Assembly: GCA_003024785.1 (NCBI GenBank)
Contig: PUQB01000078.1
Coordinates: forward strand, 124,001-188,000
Source: Selaginella tamariscina
Taxonomy: Eukaryota; Streptophyta; Lycopodiopsida; Selaginellales; Selaginellaceae
Reading direction: 5' to 3'
DNA length: 64,000 nt
Of the stretch, positions 10,215 to 29,477 are shown piece by piece. Both the position numbers and the translations under genes were made by a program. The first letter of the stretch is position 1; each line of letters begins with the position of its first letter. A model generated the notes under the pieces. It was given only the letters and a program-made list of their open reading frames with translations, did no database searches and was not told the DNA's origin.

Positions 10215-12292
10215 ACCTCCTCAATACGGAATCCTGGTACTAAACCATACACCTCAAAAGCGTCTTCCTGTCACGTAGCTCCCATCAGAGACACGACACA
10301 CATGTACACAGGCAGACGCACGCACACACGTACAGACACGAACAAACTTACACTTTCAGAGATCTTTATTGATATCTTAACCCAGTCTGCTTGAGAATCT
10401 TCATCAATTACAACAACACGTCTAAGCTCTTCTTCGTGTATCTTATCGTCTTCGTATATCTTATCTTCCACAATTTCGTGCTTAACCTTGTTAACCGCTG
10501 TAAACATACGTATATATAACGAATATATATCTTATATACAAATAAACTACCCATGCACTATTGTATGTACTGTTACACACACACACACACACACCTCTTG
10601 TAACTCGTTCGTCTTTCTCAGCAGAGCTCAACTCCTGCAAATACACATTAAATTTAGAAGGTATCCAACACACAGAAAATTTAATTAATTATTAAAGTTT
10701 GTTATAAATGTAGCTAATAAACATAGTATAATTAACTAAGAAGTGAAACCTGTTTAACAGCCTTCTCTCGAGCTCTTCGATTTTTGTTAGCATCCTGATC
10801 AGCGGCTCCCTTAGTAAACTTCTCATACTCCAGAAGTGCCTACAAAAGATGTTTTAATAGACCTTATTCATAATGTTTAATGTTTAAATTAAATATCATC
10901 TATATAATACCTTTTCATAGAAGTTGCGAAACTTAAATGCAACAGTTGTGCAGGTTCTGAAAGTATAAAGGTTAATATAACAAGTTAAACAAATATTGAA
11001 ATAGTACTCTGGGGGATTGAACAAGCTGCCAACTTGACGCCATAGTTTCAGAGAAGTCACCTGTAACATAGAAACGTCATTGTTAGTGCACACACGCAGC
11101 GGGGGAGGGGAAGAGCATGATTGTATGGAAACAGTTTAGTTATACTTCATGTATATTCTATAAGGCTATGACGTACGTAAAAGTATGCACATGTATATTC
11201 CATAAGAATATGACGGAGTGGGACATACTTATAATCCTCTCTGTGTGTGTGATCACCTAGTCACATATGTATATCTCATATAATGCATGATATTTACATT
11301 ATAAAGATCCATCAATGTGTGTGTGTAGACACAAGACCTTTGTGCATGCATGTCCATGTAATATGGGCATATCTATAAACGTGTATGGACAATATATAAC
11401 ACATCATGTCAATTTTTAAGACATGTACCTCCTCATGTCCTCCAAGAGCCATGACAACATTCCACAGCCTAGTCACAAAAAAGAAAAGCCATTAATAAAT
11501 TATAAAGGACACACACACACACACACACACACAGGTTCCTACATTTGTAATGCCATGATGCAAGTAAGAGAGAGAGAGAGAGAGAGAGCATATATGTGTG
11601 TGTACATTGTACATGTATCTACCTCTGCATGAAAGTACTGATGCTTATATATGTGTATATTCACACACACACATACACACGCACACACACACAGCTTACT
11701 TGAGACAGTTGATATCCTTCCCATAAAACTTTGGATTCTTCCACTCCAAGTGTCTCCCTTGGTAGAAATTCTCCAGCCTCTGAACAAATGCAAGTTGTTC
11801 CTCCTCAGTGCCATCAGCCTCCTCATCGTACTCGTCGTTCTCCTCCACTCTCACATCGCCCTTCTCATTCTCTTCCATCTATAAAAATACATATATCAAA
11901 AATACACTATACAATACAATTTAATTATTGAGGATGAATATAATTCTTATATACCTAAACGTTGGGTGTTGTTACAAAGCTAACTTTCCTTTTTAACTAT
12001 AAAATTTAAGGGTATATATTAGGGAGATTTTATTTATATACATCAACCCTTTAAAATAAAAAGATATATTGCGTATATATATATTAGAATTTCTTTTTGA
12101 AAACTACACACATGGTACTGCTCACTGTCTAATTACATCATTACCTTCACAGTTAACACTTAACTCTTAACTCACCGGTGACTCACCGTCAGTACTTAAA
12201 GAACCCTAATTTGCATGCCCTAATTTATAGACCATATGTATATTCTCATCAATTAGAATATTCGAGTCCCCGTATATGAACACATACGATAT

Positions 12293-12334
<42 letters not shown>

Positions 12335-13124
12335 GTAGATACACACACACATATTCATAGCTAAACAGTATGTGTATGTATGTGATACTTAAATACTCAC
12401 AAACACACACACACACAACACCAACGATTCTATTACATTCTAAGTATACATATCAGTATATGTATAACTAGACACACAACTACACAGATACACACACATA
12501 CCATTCTATTAAAGTACATGGAAGCTAAACACAATATAAGAACCTCAATAAACTCAATGCAAAAACTGCCTGTCAAAAGTACAAGGGAGGGGTGAGAGAG
12601 AGAGAGAGAGAGAGAGTGCTAATGTATGTGAGAATATGTATAACTACAGCACACAAAGACGTCATTCTATAAGCAGATTACCAGAGTACATGTATAAACG
12701 ATCCATGTGAGTATACGTATAACTACAGCACACACACATCATATACTAAAGCCCATTAGAGGCAAAAACTATCTAAGTACTAACACTTTGTCACTAAGCA
12801 CACAAACAGACACACATACATATACTGTTATGCATATATATGTGTGGTCATTCTACTAAAGCCATGTAAATGTAATATAAGAATCATGCATATCCGATAT
12901 ATATAACAATTGTAGTATGATGGTTGTATGTCTATTCCACACACACAACACATGTGTGTGTGTGTGAGAATATGACTATGACACGCATACAACTAAAGCC
13001 CATTAGAGGTAGGCAAAAACTGCCTATAATCTGATATATATACACATATAATTGTGTGTATATACACGCTATATAAGAATTATGTACTTTGACATACCTC
13101 TTCGTATGTCAGTGGCTTTCCCAT
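9735..13124 (-). CDS. ARID5: ARID/BRIGHT DNA-binding protein with C-terminal HSP20-like domain (ARID5 type)
   Basis: Exons on the minus strand: 13124-13098 (probable first exon, nine codons starting MGKPL), 11878-11700, 11468-11429, 11060-11008, 10956-10911, 10839-10750, 10634-10595, 10497-10352, 10267-10217, 10136-10044 and 9836-9735. The frame is intact: 279 aa from the ATG at 11878, or 288 aa with the upstream exon. An acidic N-terminus precedes the ARID domain (FYQGRHLEWKNPKFYGKDIN, LWNVVMALGGHEEVTSLKLW, FKFRNFYEKALLEYEK). A basic/charged linker follows, then a C-terminal alpha-crystallin/HSP20-like fold (VYGLVPGFRIEEINIKATED, IKLPRNIKAHEV). This order matches plant ARID3/ARID5 nuclear regulators, some of which work with chromatin remodellers. 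The ATG at 11878 sits directly after an AG acceptor, which is why an upstream exon is proposed. Confidence 0.88.
9905..9975. repeat. (CT)n-(TA)n microsatellite in the last ARID intron
   Basis: Interrupted CT tract followed by TA repeats. Confidence 0.9.
11879..13097 (-). other. Probable long first intron of the ARID gene
   Basis: A GAG|GTATGT donor lies at 13097 and a TTTTATAG acceptor abuts the ATG at 11878. The interval carries GA tracts (about 12300-12333 and 12593-12616) and CA tracts, and has no coding signal. Confidence 0.45.
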
Positions 13125-14003
13125 ACTCCACACGTCCCGGATCCTGAACTATCCCCCACTAAACCCACTCTAAGCAATCCGTACCCTACAGTGAGCATTC
13201 TAACATGACACTTGCGCCTTAATCGTACATGTTTACCATCGCCTTTGCCATACCTTGAACCTCTCTACGCCCACCACTCCCATATCCCACACGTTCCCTC
13301 TAGCCGATCTACACTCTCTCTCTCTCGATTTGCCCCACTCCTGTATTCAAGCCCTACACGCCACTAAGGAACACGCCATAAATCTCCAAATCTATGGCCT
13401 ATACACGCACGAGTTATATAGAACACAATTGTGTGTATATGGTCAAGACCTATGCAAAATACATACATATGTTATCTGTGATATGTGCGCGTGTGTGTGT
13501 GTGTGGTTTACCTTGTTGGGCGCTTGTAAACCTCTGTTTACGAGGCCTAATATATAGTAGTTTTAGTTAAGGTTACTAATCAAGTTTTACATCTGTCGTA
13601 TGACTCTCTCGTACACACACAATGCGATAAACGAACCTTAATAATATTAATTAAATATTTATTCAAATTAATTACCTTAATAATGTTATTCAAATTAACT
13701 AAAGTCTTATGAATAAATAAAAATGATAATTTAAAATTAAAAGAAGCGGAATTTAAAAAAGAAAGTGCTGAGGAACGAGCCAGGTTTGAATTTATTAAAA
13801 GAAAAGAAAATAAAGAAATTATGTATTGTATAACAATAAACATAGTAACTTTTATTAATTAATATAAATTGGCATTAGAAATGAAATAACAATTATTATT
13901 CTACACATGCATATATTATTCTGTAAACTAGTATAAATGTGAATTGGCTCTCTCAGAAGTGAAATCTATTAAGTTAGAAAAATCATTATTTCCCTTTGCC
14001 CCC
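13125..14003. other. Probable ARID promoter region and intergenic DNA
   Basis: 13125-13560 is less AT-rich and may contain the ARID promoter and 5'UTR. 13560-14003 is AT-rich, ending at the 3' end of the translocator gene. No additional gene is supported. Confidence 0.4.
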
Positions 14004-15044
14004 TTAGACAGACTGTCTCCCTCCGGTCTCCTCCTTGTGCTCCAGCAGGGCCCGTCCTTGCTCCTCATCCTGTTCCTCATCCTGTGCTTTCTTCTGTCCC
14101 TGGTCCTTGGCCTTCATCGCCTGCAGCTTGGCGTGGTTGTAGTAGCACACCCCGAGGAAGGCCAACCCATAACCCACAAGGTTCACCGTCGTTACCCTGT
14201 CCATTATAACCGACCACGAGAACGCTATGAGCAGCCAGTCCTTGACAACACCCGCCACGTTCATCGTCAGCGCCGACGTCTTACCGATGAGCAGGAACAC
14301 CGCCAGGTTGAGCGCGAACGCGCACCCGGAGTTCAACCCGAACGTGGCCGGGTCGAAGGAGAAGGAGGAGGACGCCCTCAGTGCCGGGAGCTCCACGAAC
14401 ACCCACGGTATGCAGAGGAACACAAAGCAGCACGGCGCCACGTAGTAGAGCGCGGTGATCGAGTTGAGTGTGATTCCTTTCGAGCTGAGGAGTATCTGAA
14501 TCATCACCAGCCTCGTCGCCTCGAACGCCACCGCGCTGAGCTGCAATACGACCCCGAACGTGTTGAACTTTGCCTCGCCGTACGCCGCAATACCAACACC
14601 GATGGAGATAACCACCATGTTGGTCATGATATCCCCCCTGTACGTCTCCTTCTTCAGCACGACTCCGATCGAGTAGACCGCCACGGGCATCAGCGCCTTT
14701 AGCATCTGTATGAACGAAACCGAGAGGTATATGTACGCCGAGTTCGAGAACCACAGGCTGAGCGAGTACAGCGCGCCTATAGGGACTATCGAGGAAGTGT
14801 ATATCTCCCTCGTCATACCCAGCGGCTCCACCCACTTGAACACACGCACGATCACCGTCGCCAGCGTGGAACAGAATGCCATGTGGATCATCGTCAGGCT
14901 TATCGGATACGGCCAGTTGTACATCTTCTTGTCCAGGATGTACTTGTTGAAGATGATCACTGTGAAGCTCAGGAATATCCATACCGCTACGTATGTGTAA
15001 CTTAGTACCACCCTCTTAACTAGGTTTGTATCTGTCTTCCCCAT
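14004..15044 (-). CDS. Probable sugar phosphate/phosphate translocator (NST-TPT family, DMT superfamily)
   Basis: Single-exon, fully open 346-aa protein. About ten hydrophobic segments are visible, starting [20 protein letters not shown]. Conserved blocks include [71 protein letters not shown], and [15 protein letters not shown]. They match the plant clade containing Arabidopsis At4g32390, At5g25400 and At2g25520, predicted Golgi/endomembrane antiporters whose substrates are mostly unassigned. A hydrophilic Lys/Glu/Gln-rich C-terminal tail is present. The ORF is strikingly GC-rich, with G/C-ending codons, against an AT-rich background. The lack of introns is also seen in this clade elsewhere. 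A non-coding leader exon with an AG|GTAAGC donor near 15889 is likely. Confidence 0.93.
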   Translation of the reverse strand: MGKTDTNLVKRVVLSYTYVAVWIFLSFTVIIFNKYILDKKMYNWPYPISLTMIHMAFCSTLATVIVRVFKWVEPLGMTREIYTSSIVPIGALYSLSLWFSNSAYIYLSVSFIQMLKALMPVAVYSIGVVLKKETYRGDIMTNMVVISIGVGIAAYGEAKFNTFGVVLQLSAVAFEATRLVMIQILLSSKGITLNSITALYYVAPCCFVFLCIPWVFVELPALRASSSFSFDPATFGLNSGCAFALNLAVFLLIGKTSALTMNVAGVVKDWLLIAFSWSVIMDRVTTVNLVGYGLAFLGVCYYNHAKLQAMKAKDQGQKKAQDEEQDEEQGRALLEHKEETGGRQSV

Positions 15045-15171
15045 CCCCTTAATACCCCCTTAAACCCTGCTTAATCACGGCTATAAGTTTCCACTGCTTT
15101 TGTGTTACCGTCTCTCTCTCTCTCTCTCTCTCTATAGTGCAACGTGCGTGACATATAAGTATAAGGTAGCT

Positions 15172-15224
<53 letters not shown>

Positions 15225-16000
15225 GATATATAGGGGAAATGTCAGAAAAAGATAGTTATAAATAGTAAGACGTGATATATATGTAGGCTAGCATTAGTGT
15301 ATATATACATATAATGAAATAGAACGCAAGTGTAATTTATATGTATTCAAACACATACACACTAGCTTATATATATGTGATAAACGTGCATAAGGTAAGG
15401 TAGAAAAATGTGAGTATGTGTGTGTATGTATGTATATATATATATATATATATATATAGTGCAACGTGCGTGACATGTAAGAATAAAGTTGGCATAACTT
15501 GGAGGGGTAATAATAACAGAGGGGAAATGTGATATATATTTAGGTCAGAATTAGTATATATATATATATGTAATGAAATAGAATGCAAGTATAATTTATA
15601 TGTATTCACACACACGTACACGAGCTTTTATATATATTATATATATATCATATGTGAGTATAATATTGAAAAGCCATACACACGCAAAGAATGTTAGTAA
15701 TTTAAGGGAGAAAACCAAAATGTACTATAATAAATTCTTCATTATTATTATTATGGTATTATTATTACTAGCTAAATCTCTAATAAACCCCGCTAAACAC
15801 ACATAATTACATAAGAATTACCAGAAATTAACACAGAAAACACAAGAAAGAATGGAATTCGTGTACAAATCCGACGGATCTGAGCTTACCTGAGAGAGAT
15901 GAAATCGATGGACGCGATCGATTCAATGTCAAGCAGATCTGAGGGACCGATATGGACGCACATGAATCCGAGTTGCTCCAGCTATGGCGGAAGAAAATGC
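15045..16000 (-). other. Likely 5'UTR exon and leader intron of the translocator
   Basis: On the minus strand, a GC-balanced stretch at about 16000-15889 ends at AG|GTAAGC, a good donor. The interval to 15045 holds CT/TA microsatellites and acceptor-like AGs close to the ATG. This resembles the long leader introns common in plant transporter genes. No transcript evidence is available. Confidence 0.45.
15120..15660. repeat. Tandem duplication (~320 bp) within the leader intron
   Basis: Blocks starting AGTGCAACGTGCGTGACAT occur at about 15136 and 15458. Each is followed by similar text: GGGGAAATGT, then AATGAAATAGAA and TAATTTATATGTATTC. Confidence 0.8.
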
Positions 16001-16077
16001 CTGTGGCCCCTTTATGGTTTTTTAATGGTTTTGAACTACATTTATGAATCCAAATCGTGACCGTCCGGTTTGTCCAC

Positions 16078-16085
16078 CACGTGAC
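16078..16085. promoter_or_regulatory. G-box (CACGTGAC) upstream of the translocator leader
   Basis: A CACGTG core with AC flank, typical of bZIP/bHLH binding, lies about 80 bp upstream of the inferred leader exon. It is next to a palindromic AGATCTCGAGAGATC string. Motif match only. Confidence 0.35.
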
Positions 16086-16369
16086 GGATCAGATCTCGAG
16101 AGATCCGACGGCTGGATCTCTACGGTTCCGGTATATTCCTACATGTTGTTTTTTTGTTGAACTCCAATGATGAATCACACGATCGAATATACGATCCTTA
16201 AATAAAAAAAACAAATAAGATATTGCATGTACTTGAGATAATACATTTAGTATGTCGTTATTTCTTTACCATATAATGTATAATATTGCCCAACAGCTTT
16301 CTGAAATATAATAATAAAAGAAAAAGTCTATGCAAGACTTCCAATAGCTACATTAGGTACATTGCGTGT

Positions 16370-16536
16370 GTAAGAGAGAGATTCTGTGTATGTGAATGTG
16401 TTATAGGTGTGTGTGTGTGCGTGTGTGTGCGTGGAGAGAGACCACACATAACACATACACAAAGACTCTCAGAGAGTCTTTATGTATGTGAATGTGTTAT
16501 AGGTGTGTGTGCGTGTCTGTCTGTGTGTGAAGAGAG

Positions 16537-16572
<36 letters not shown>

Positions 16573-16616
16573 AGGAAGTGTAGATCAGCTAGAGGGAATA
16601 CTGGGACGTGGGATAT

Positions 16617-16658
<42 letters not shown>

Positions 16659-16660
16659 CA
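16370..16660. repeat. GT/GA microsatellite cluster
   Basis: Two similar blocks of GTGTG followed by GA tracts, containing a repeated TATGTATGTGAATGTGTTATAGGTGTGTG string (partly at about 16387 and 16481). No gene. Confidence 0.85.
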
Positions 16661-16714
16661 AGAAAAGTATAACATGTAGGGATAAGTTTGACATTTTGGG
16701 GAGGGGAATATTCG

Positions 16715-23920
<7,206 letters not shown>

Positions 23921-23929
23921 AGCCTCTCT

Positions 23930-23990
23930 GTAAGAACCCTAAACCCCCTAAAACAGAGCAGCCGCCCTAAATATGAACCCTAAAACAGAG
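23930..23990 (-). promoter_or_regulatory. Telo-box-like repeats (AACCCTAAA) just upstream of CDC48C
   Basis: AACCCTAAA at about 23935-23943 and ACCCTAAAA near 23977-23985, with CCCTAAAT between, immediately upstream of the ATG at 23920. Plant telo-boxes are enriched in promoters of ribosome-biogenesis and translation genes, which suits an NVL-type ATPase. Motif evidence only. Confidence 0.45.
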
Positions 23991-24540
23991 TAGTTAATAC
24001 GAGTTTCATTACTTTACCTCTTGAATAAAAAGTGGCATAATTTAAAAAAGTTAATTTGTAAATGGAATATAAATTTATTATATACACTTAGGAAATAAAC
24101 ATAAATAATTTTAAATTATTAATTATTACTATTTAAAAATGCACAAAATTTATTTAAAATTATCACATAATATCTAACAATGTTTACATTAATTTTTTAA
24201 GCAAATCCAATAGCCATTTTATTTAAATTAATGAAATTATTTTAAAGATTGGATGAAATAAAATTATATTAAAATATTTATTTACATATATTAACTTACA
24301 TCAAATTGGAATGAAATCAAATGAAATTAATAATATTTTTTAAATATTTAAACTAGCAAGTAAATTATGATATAATTGATAAAAAAAACAAAGCATCAAA
24401 TACATGTAATAACGTAGGGTTTAGAAATTACATTTTCTTAAATACATAACTAATTCATGCTATTGAACTTCCAAACAAGACCAAGTAAACATATTTACTA
24501 TAATATTATATAATTATCTAAAAATATATGGCATTTATTA
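23991..24540. other. AT-rich intergenic DNA
   Basis: No coding or structural signal beyond AT richness. Confidence 0.5.
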
Positions 24541-24932
24541 ACATTTATTTATTTGAATGTACAGATATATGTATGAATAGTATAAATATAATTTATATAT
24601 GTTTAGTTTTTCTATTCAATAATCTTTGTACATATGTAGTGGTATGATTATATACTATATGTATGCCATATACACCTGCGCGCGTCCACGTGTGTATGAA
24701 ACCCATTCTTATACTAATGGTTTATTATTGTATTTCTAACGCGACAATATTTAATTTATATTCAATAAAATTATCATATTCAAAACTGTATCGCTGGGAA
24801 ACCTTGACTTGTTGAACTTGTTGATTAACGAATTGTATAACTTTTAAATTGTTTTGCTATATTTTTTCTCTATTTAAATGAACTTATATAAACATTTCTT
24901 CTTTTATTTATTAACGTATGTATGCGTGTGCA

Positions 24933-24973
<41 letters not shown>

Positions 24974-25388
24974 TAACATTTATTAACATATATATGGATA
25001 TGAATGTACAAATATATGTATGAATAGTATAAATATAGTTTATATATGTTTAGTTTTTCTATTCAATAATCTTTGTACATATGTAGTGGTATAATTATAT
25101 ACTATACGTATGCCATATACACCTGTGCGCGTCCACGTGTGTATGAAACCCATTCTTATACTAGTGGTTTATTAATATATTGACATAGTATGAAATTACG
25201 ATTGTATTTTTAACGCGACAATATTTATTTTATATTCAATAAAATTATCATATTCAAAACTGTATCGCTGGGAAACCTTGACTTGTTGATTAACGAATCG
25301 TATAACTTTTAAATTGTTTTGTTATATTTTTTCTCTATTTAAATGAACTTATATAACTTTTATTTATTAACGTGTTTATGCGTGTGCA

Positions 25389-25475
<87 letters not shown>
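24541..25475. repeat. Tandem duplication, period ~447 bp, each copy ending in (AT)n
   Basis: The block with CATATGTAGTGGTAT, CGCGTCCACGTGTGTATGAA and AACTGTATCGCTGGGAAACC occurs at 24541-24970 and again at about 24985-25475. Both copies end in (TA)n; the second tract, 25389-25475, is much longer. Confidence 0.9.
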
Positions 25476-25478
<3 letters not shown>

Positions 25479-25559
25479 TAGTTTAGGCTTAAAACACAGT
25501 CTGCCTTTATATTTCGTATCTACACTCATGTAATTAATACGCAAGTATCACATAAATAA

Positions 25560-26170
25560 GCTAAGATTATGTATGTTTCACAAAGTTATACAGTAAAACC
25601 ACTTTGAATGATATATTGTCAGACAATATAATTACATAGAGTATTCATTTATACTATTTAAAAATAACAAATAATAAATATAATTGAATTGTGAAATATT
25701 TCTTCTTTTATTTCCTGTATGTTTAATTTAGCTTCAATATAAAGCTAAATTAAACATAGATGAAATTAAAAAAAAGGAAATATTGAAAAATAAATAAAAT
25801 TATAAAATTAACTGAATTATGACACTTAAAGCTAAATTAAACATAAAGGATTAATATAAGAAATATTTGAAAAAAGATTATGTAAAATAATAAAAGTAAA
25901 AAGGGTATATATACAACATAATTTGTATTTTATAAACTATTTAAAACGAGAGAGATGATTTGCAATCTATAACATATCCACGTATCCTTAAACCACAGTA
26001 AACCAACTACCGTCTGAATTTAATAAATAAAATATATTTCATTGTAGTAAATATGTCAATTTTATCTTATACAGTTTTAAATTAAATTCAAACCAGATTT
26101 CAATAAATATAATTATTTCTAAGTAATCAGGTTTTCATCACATTATATAGTATATACAAAGTTACAAACC
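25560..26170. repeat. Dispersed repeat block also present at 41.2-42.3 kb
   Basis: CTTTGAATGATATATTGTCAGAC followed by TTACATAGAGTATTCA here recurs at about 41225-41290. The head also occurs near 43165 and a diverged form near 41936. No coding content. Confidence 0.7.
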
Positions 26171-26429
26171 TTATTGCACACACATAACATAACAGCATCT
26201 GCATTATATGAAAGTATTTTCACATCCACAAAATATGGATATATGCATTTGCATATACAGATATGTGCGTACGCGTGTGCATATGAGATATGTATATTAC
26301 AGATGCAAGTGAATCAACGGTCGTTAAGTGATACCTCTTGTGATTATTTATTTTATTTAGAAATGTGTTTTTTCCAACAGGTGTAAGATGGACAAAACGT
26401 ATATGCAGTGATGCAATGCAAGATGAATA

Positions 26430-26467
<38 letters not shown>

Positions 26468-27710
26468 TACTACATCATAATCAAAATAATTAAATTACAC
26501 AAAAATAAAGGCATTTCACTATTACACTCATTATATTAAAAAAATAAAAAACAAAAAAATATATAAAAAATTGATCCGATAGATAGTCTCTTCAGCAAAT
26601 AGTTTAAATTTGTTTTTTCTTTTTTTTAAAAATTTCGTTCTTCTTGTTTTGAATTCATTATTGTTCTTATGCAACTCCATTGAAATTTTAAAACTTAGCT
26701 AGCTTTGAAATAAAATTATTTATTTCAAATGCTTAACAGAAAATATCGTGTGTTACAGGAACATCATGTAATTCATTCCTATATATATAAATTTTAAATC
26801 CAAATGAAAACTCAAAAAGAATTCCAATGTAAAATAAAAAAAATAATAACAAGTCCATAAGAAGAAAAACAAAATTAAAAATATTTATGAAAGCTTCTCA
26901 GCCTAGGTTTTTAATTCGTTATTTATTTTTTCATATTTGAAAGGAAGGCCTGGTTGAACATTCACTGTGTCACCAAACAAGACAAGGTATTAAATGTTAT
27001 CTATATCATTCATACATAAACATAAACATACATATACATAGATAGGATACACATAGAATAAGGTATTAAATGTTGTCTATATCATTCATACATATACATA
27101 TCATACGCAGAATTATACTATATTACATTAACTATCTAATATGTATATATACACAGAGGAATGTATTTACACAGGAACGTTTAGAGAGAGAGAGAGAGAC
27201 ACCTTGGTCACTAACGTACGAAATTGGCAAAAGTCAGGAATATCATTCCCATTAAGGTATGACTTTATCTACATATATACACACAAGCATGGAAATATGT
27301 GTGTTTATTATATATACACAACAGATACAGAAGTTGTGACACATGTACGTTGAGATCACTGCTTGCACTAACAAAAAAAGTTAATACAATATATATTTTG
27401 AATATTGTTTTTACCAATCCGAGCCGTAATCATTGGCACCTCCTCATCCCAGTCCTTCTCGTCTAGTCATAATTGAAATAATTAACATATACTACATGTA
27501 ACATACTGATATATGGAAAACAAACACACACACAATGTATGCCTATAACCACAAGAATGCCGTAATACTCCATTTTGCTAGTGTAGCGCCAGTATAGCTG
27601 GGAAAGTCATTTAGAGGAAAACATACAATCATGTGTGTGTGTGTGTGTATGTGTGTGTTGTGTCTTGTAATACGTAAATGTTTCTTATATCTACAACTAC
27701 ATTGATATAT
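26170..27710 (-). pseudogene. Decayed partial copy of the CLC gene
   Basis: Fragments match the CLC gene at 46-51 kb in the same order and strand. Near 26300-26350 is an exon 21 remnant (GATGCAAGTGAATCAACGG). 26945-26985 matches the exon 18 start (AGGCCTGGTTGAACATTC). 27190-27260 matches exon 6 (AAAGTCAGGAATATCATTCC). 27340-27370 matches the exon 5 end, and 27540-27605 exon 3 (CCACAAGAATGCCGTAATAC). Many exons are missing and those left contain indels. Introns are partly retained, so it arose by DNA duplication rather than retroposition. Confidence 0.8.
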
Positions 27711-28370
27711 CTCCATGTGTCAATGATGCTACTAACTAACTAGCTGGAAGACTCCGGGGCTCACTTTATACAAATAATAGCAAAATACATAATATATTAG
27801 GGAAAATTACACAAATTTGCACCTAGAAGTTCCAAAATTACAATTTTGCCTTTACTGAATTTTGTACCATTACAAAACATTTCAACACCCTTCAACTAAA
27901 ATAATATAGAATATTTTATTCATTTTAAAATAGTTTAAAATATTATATTCAATTTGAAGCAAATGGGATTACATATCTAATTGAAAATAATACATTGTAA
28001 TTTATAAGAGTGAAGGTTGCCTTTAAAGGTTGCACATATGGGTTATAAAAGGACCAACTTGTTTAATTCAAACCTTCGTCCATGTTCATTAACATGGGGA
28101 AGTCACACATTTAGTAAACAAGAAAGTTAACTTTATATGAATTATTAATAAGTTTCAGTAAATCTTGGTAAAAGAATTATGATTTAAGGTGAGAAGTGTG
28201 AGCAACAATGTTACATATGAAGATGGTGTTAATGTATTATACGCGAGAGTTTAAAAGGGTAAATATAAAGTAATTAAAGAGATTCACGAGAATTATCTAG
28301 GAGATAACGTTACATAAAGATGTAATACTAAATTAGATTAATCACAGTACAACACTCGAGTCACACCATT
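27711..28370. other. AT-rich intergenic DNA
   Basis: No gene seen. Confidence 0.5.
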
Positions 28371-28373
28371 TGG

Positions 28374-29085
28374 GGTTTTGTCATGAAATTGTCACCGAAG
28401 CATTAATACTCTAGTAAACATGCATGCTCGTGCTCGCACTAAGGTGTTAAACCTTGAGCATTTGCTCAAGGAAGGTTAGGTCGTGTAACTAGGTGTGCTT
28501 TAGCACACTTGGTTAGGGGAGGGTGTTCTTAAAATCTAAGGGTTGAATAACCTAAGCTTGTTAGCATGAGCCCTTTTGTGAGGCACTTACAAAGTTATGT
28601 ACTTAAGATTATTTAAATGTAGCCTTAGGGAGTTTACTTAACAAAATACCCATGTTTGCCTACAGCGCACACTCGTGTCCTCACTAAGTATTAGCTTCAG
28701 GTCTAGGGTATGAGGCACGCCCTCTAGGGTTGTGTCATGGAGTTGTCGCCAAGGCATTGAATATTCTAGTAAACATGTATGCTCATGCTCACATTAAAGT
28801 GTTAAGCCTTAAGCATCTACTCAATGAAGGTTAAGTCGTGCAACTAAGTGTGTTTTGACACACTTAATTAGGTGGGGTGTTCTTATTAAAATCCAGGGGT
28901 TTAACAACCTAAGTTTGTTACTATCAGCCCTTTCGTGAGACACTCACAAGGTTATGTACTTAAGGTTATCCAAATGTAACCTTAGGGAGTTTGTTTAGCA
29001 AAACACTCGTGTTCGCCTACAACGCACACTTGTCTCCTCACTAAGTACTAACCCTAGGTCTAAGGTATGACTTAGCCACTCAAAA
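28374..29085. repeat. Two tandem copies of a ~355-bp satellite-like unit
   Basis: Landmarks such as CTAGTAAACATG (28411 and 28766), TTATGTACTTAAG, and CCTTAGGGAGTTT recur with a 355-bp period, about 85% alike by eye. Base composition is much less AT-rich than the flanks. No open frame. It could be part of a satellite array or a sub-repeat of a retrotransposon. Confidence 0.85.
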
Positions 29086-29470
29086 CCCTTATAGGTTAGT
29101 TATGGTTTAGGGTACCCCTTGTCGTCTTAAAGGAGTTATATTCTCAAATGAGGATGATTTCTCAAGGGGTAAGTAATAATGCCTTAGCTTTGTCACAGGG
29201 GTATATGTGAGACACATCTCCCTTATAAAGTTAAGACATGATCATGTATAGATTTACTAGAACATGATGTTAAAGTCTACTTGGGTTTTCCTCTAAAGTT
29301 CAAGAGATGATCATTATAGGGGACTTAGGGTAGAATTTTGAGTCTTCTGCCTAATTAAACATTTAAATTAGCCTCTTAGGATTATCTTAAAAGACTTAAC
29401 GTTGTTGTTTGTACATAGTAATAATATTGACAGTCATGTGTTGCCACATGTTAGCTCTTTAGATTAAAAC
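29086..29470. other. Unique stretch following the 355-bp repeats
   Basis: Composition resembles the repeat unit, but no further copy is seen; possibly the rest of the same element. Confidence 0.4.
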
Positions 29471-29477
29471 TTTCAAT

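Noticed and set aside
13255..13557. Plus-strand frame upstream of the ARID gene
   Set aside because: No domain, no splice context, and lies where the ARID promoter is expected.
13944..14702. Plus-strand frame of 252 codons antisense to the translocator
   Set aside because: Antisense shadow caused by GC-rich codons; no start context or family resemblance.
14281..14982. Long minus-strand frame overlapping the translocator
   Set aside because: Shadow of a GC-rich coding region in another frame; its Asp/His/Arg/Gly-heavy composition and lack of family motifs contrast with the clear membrane protein.
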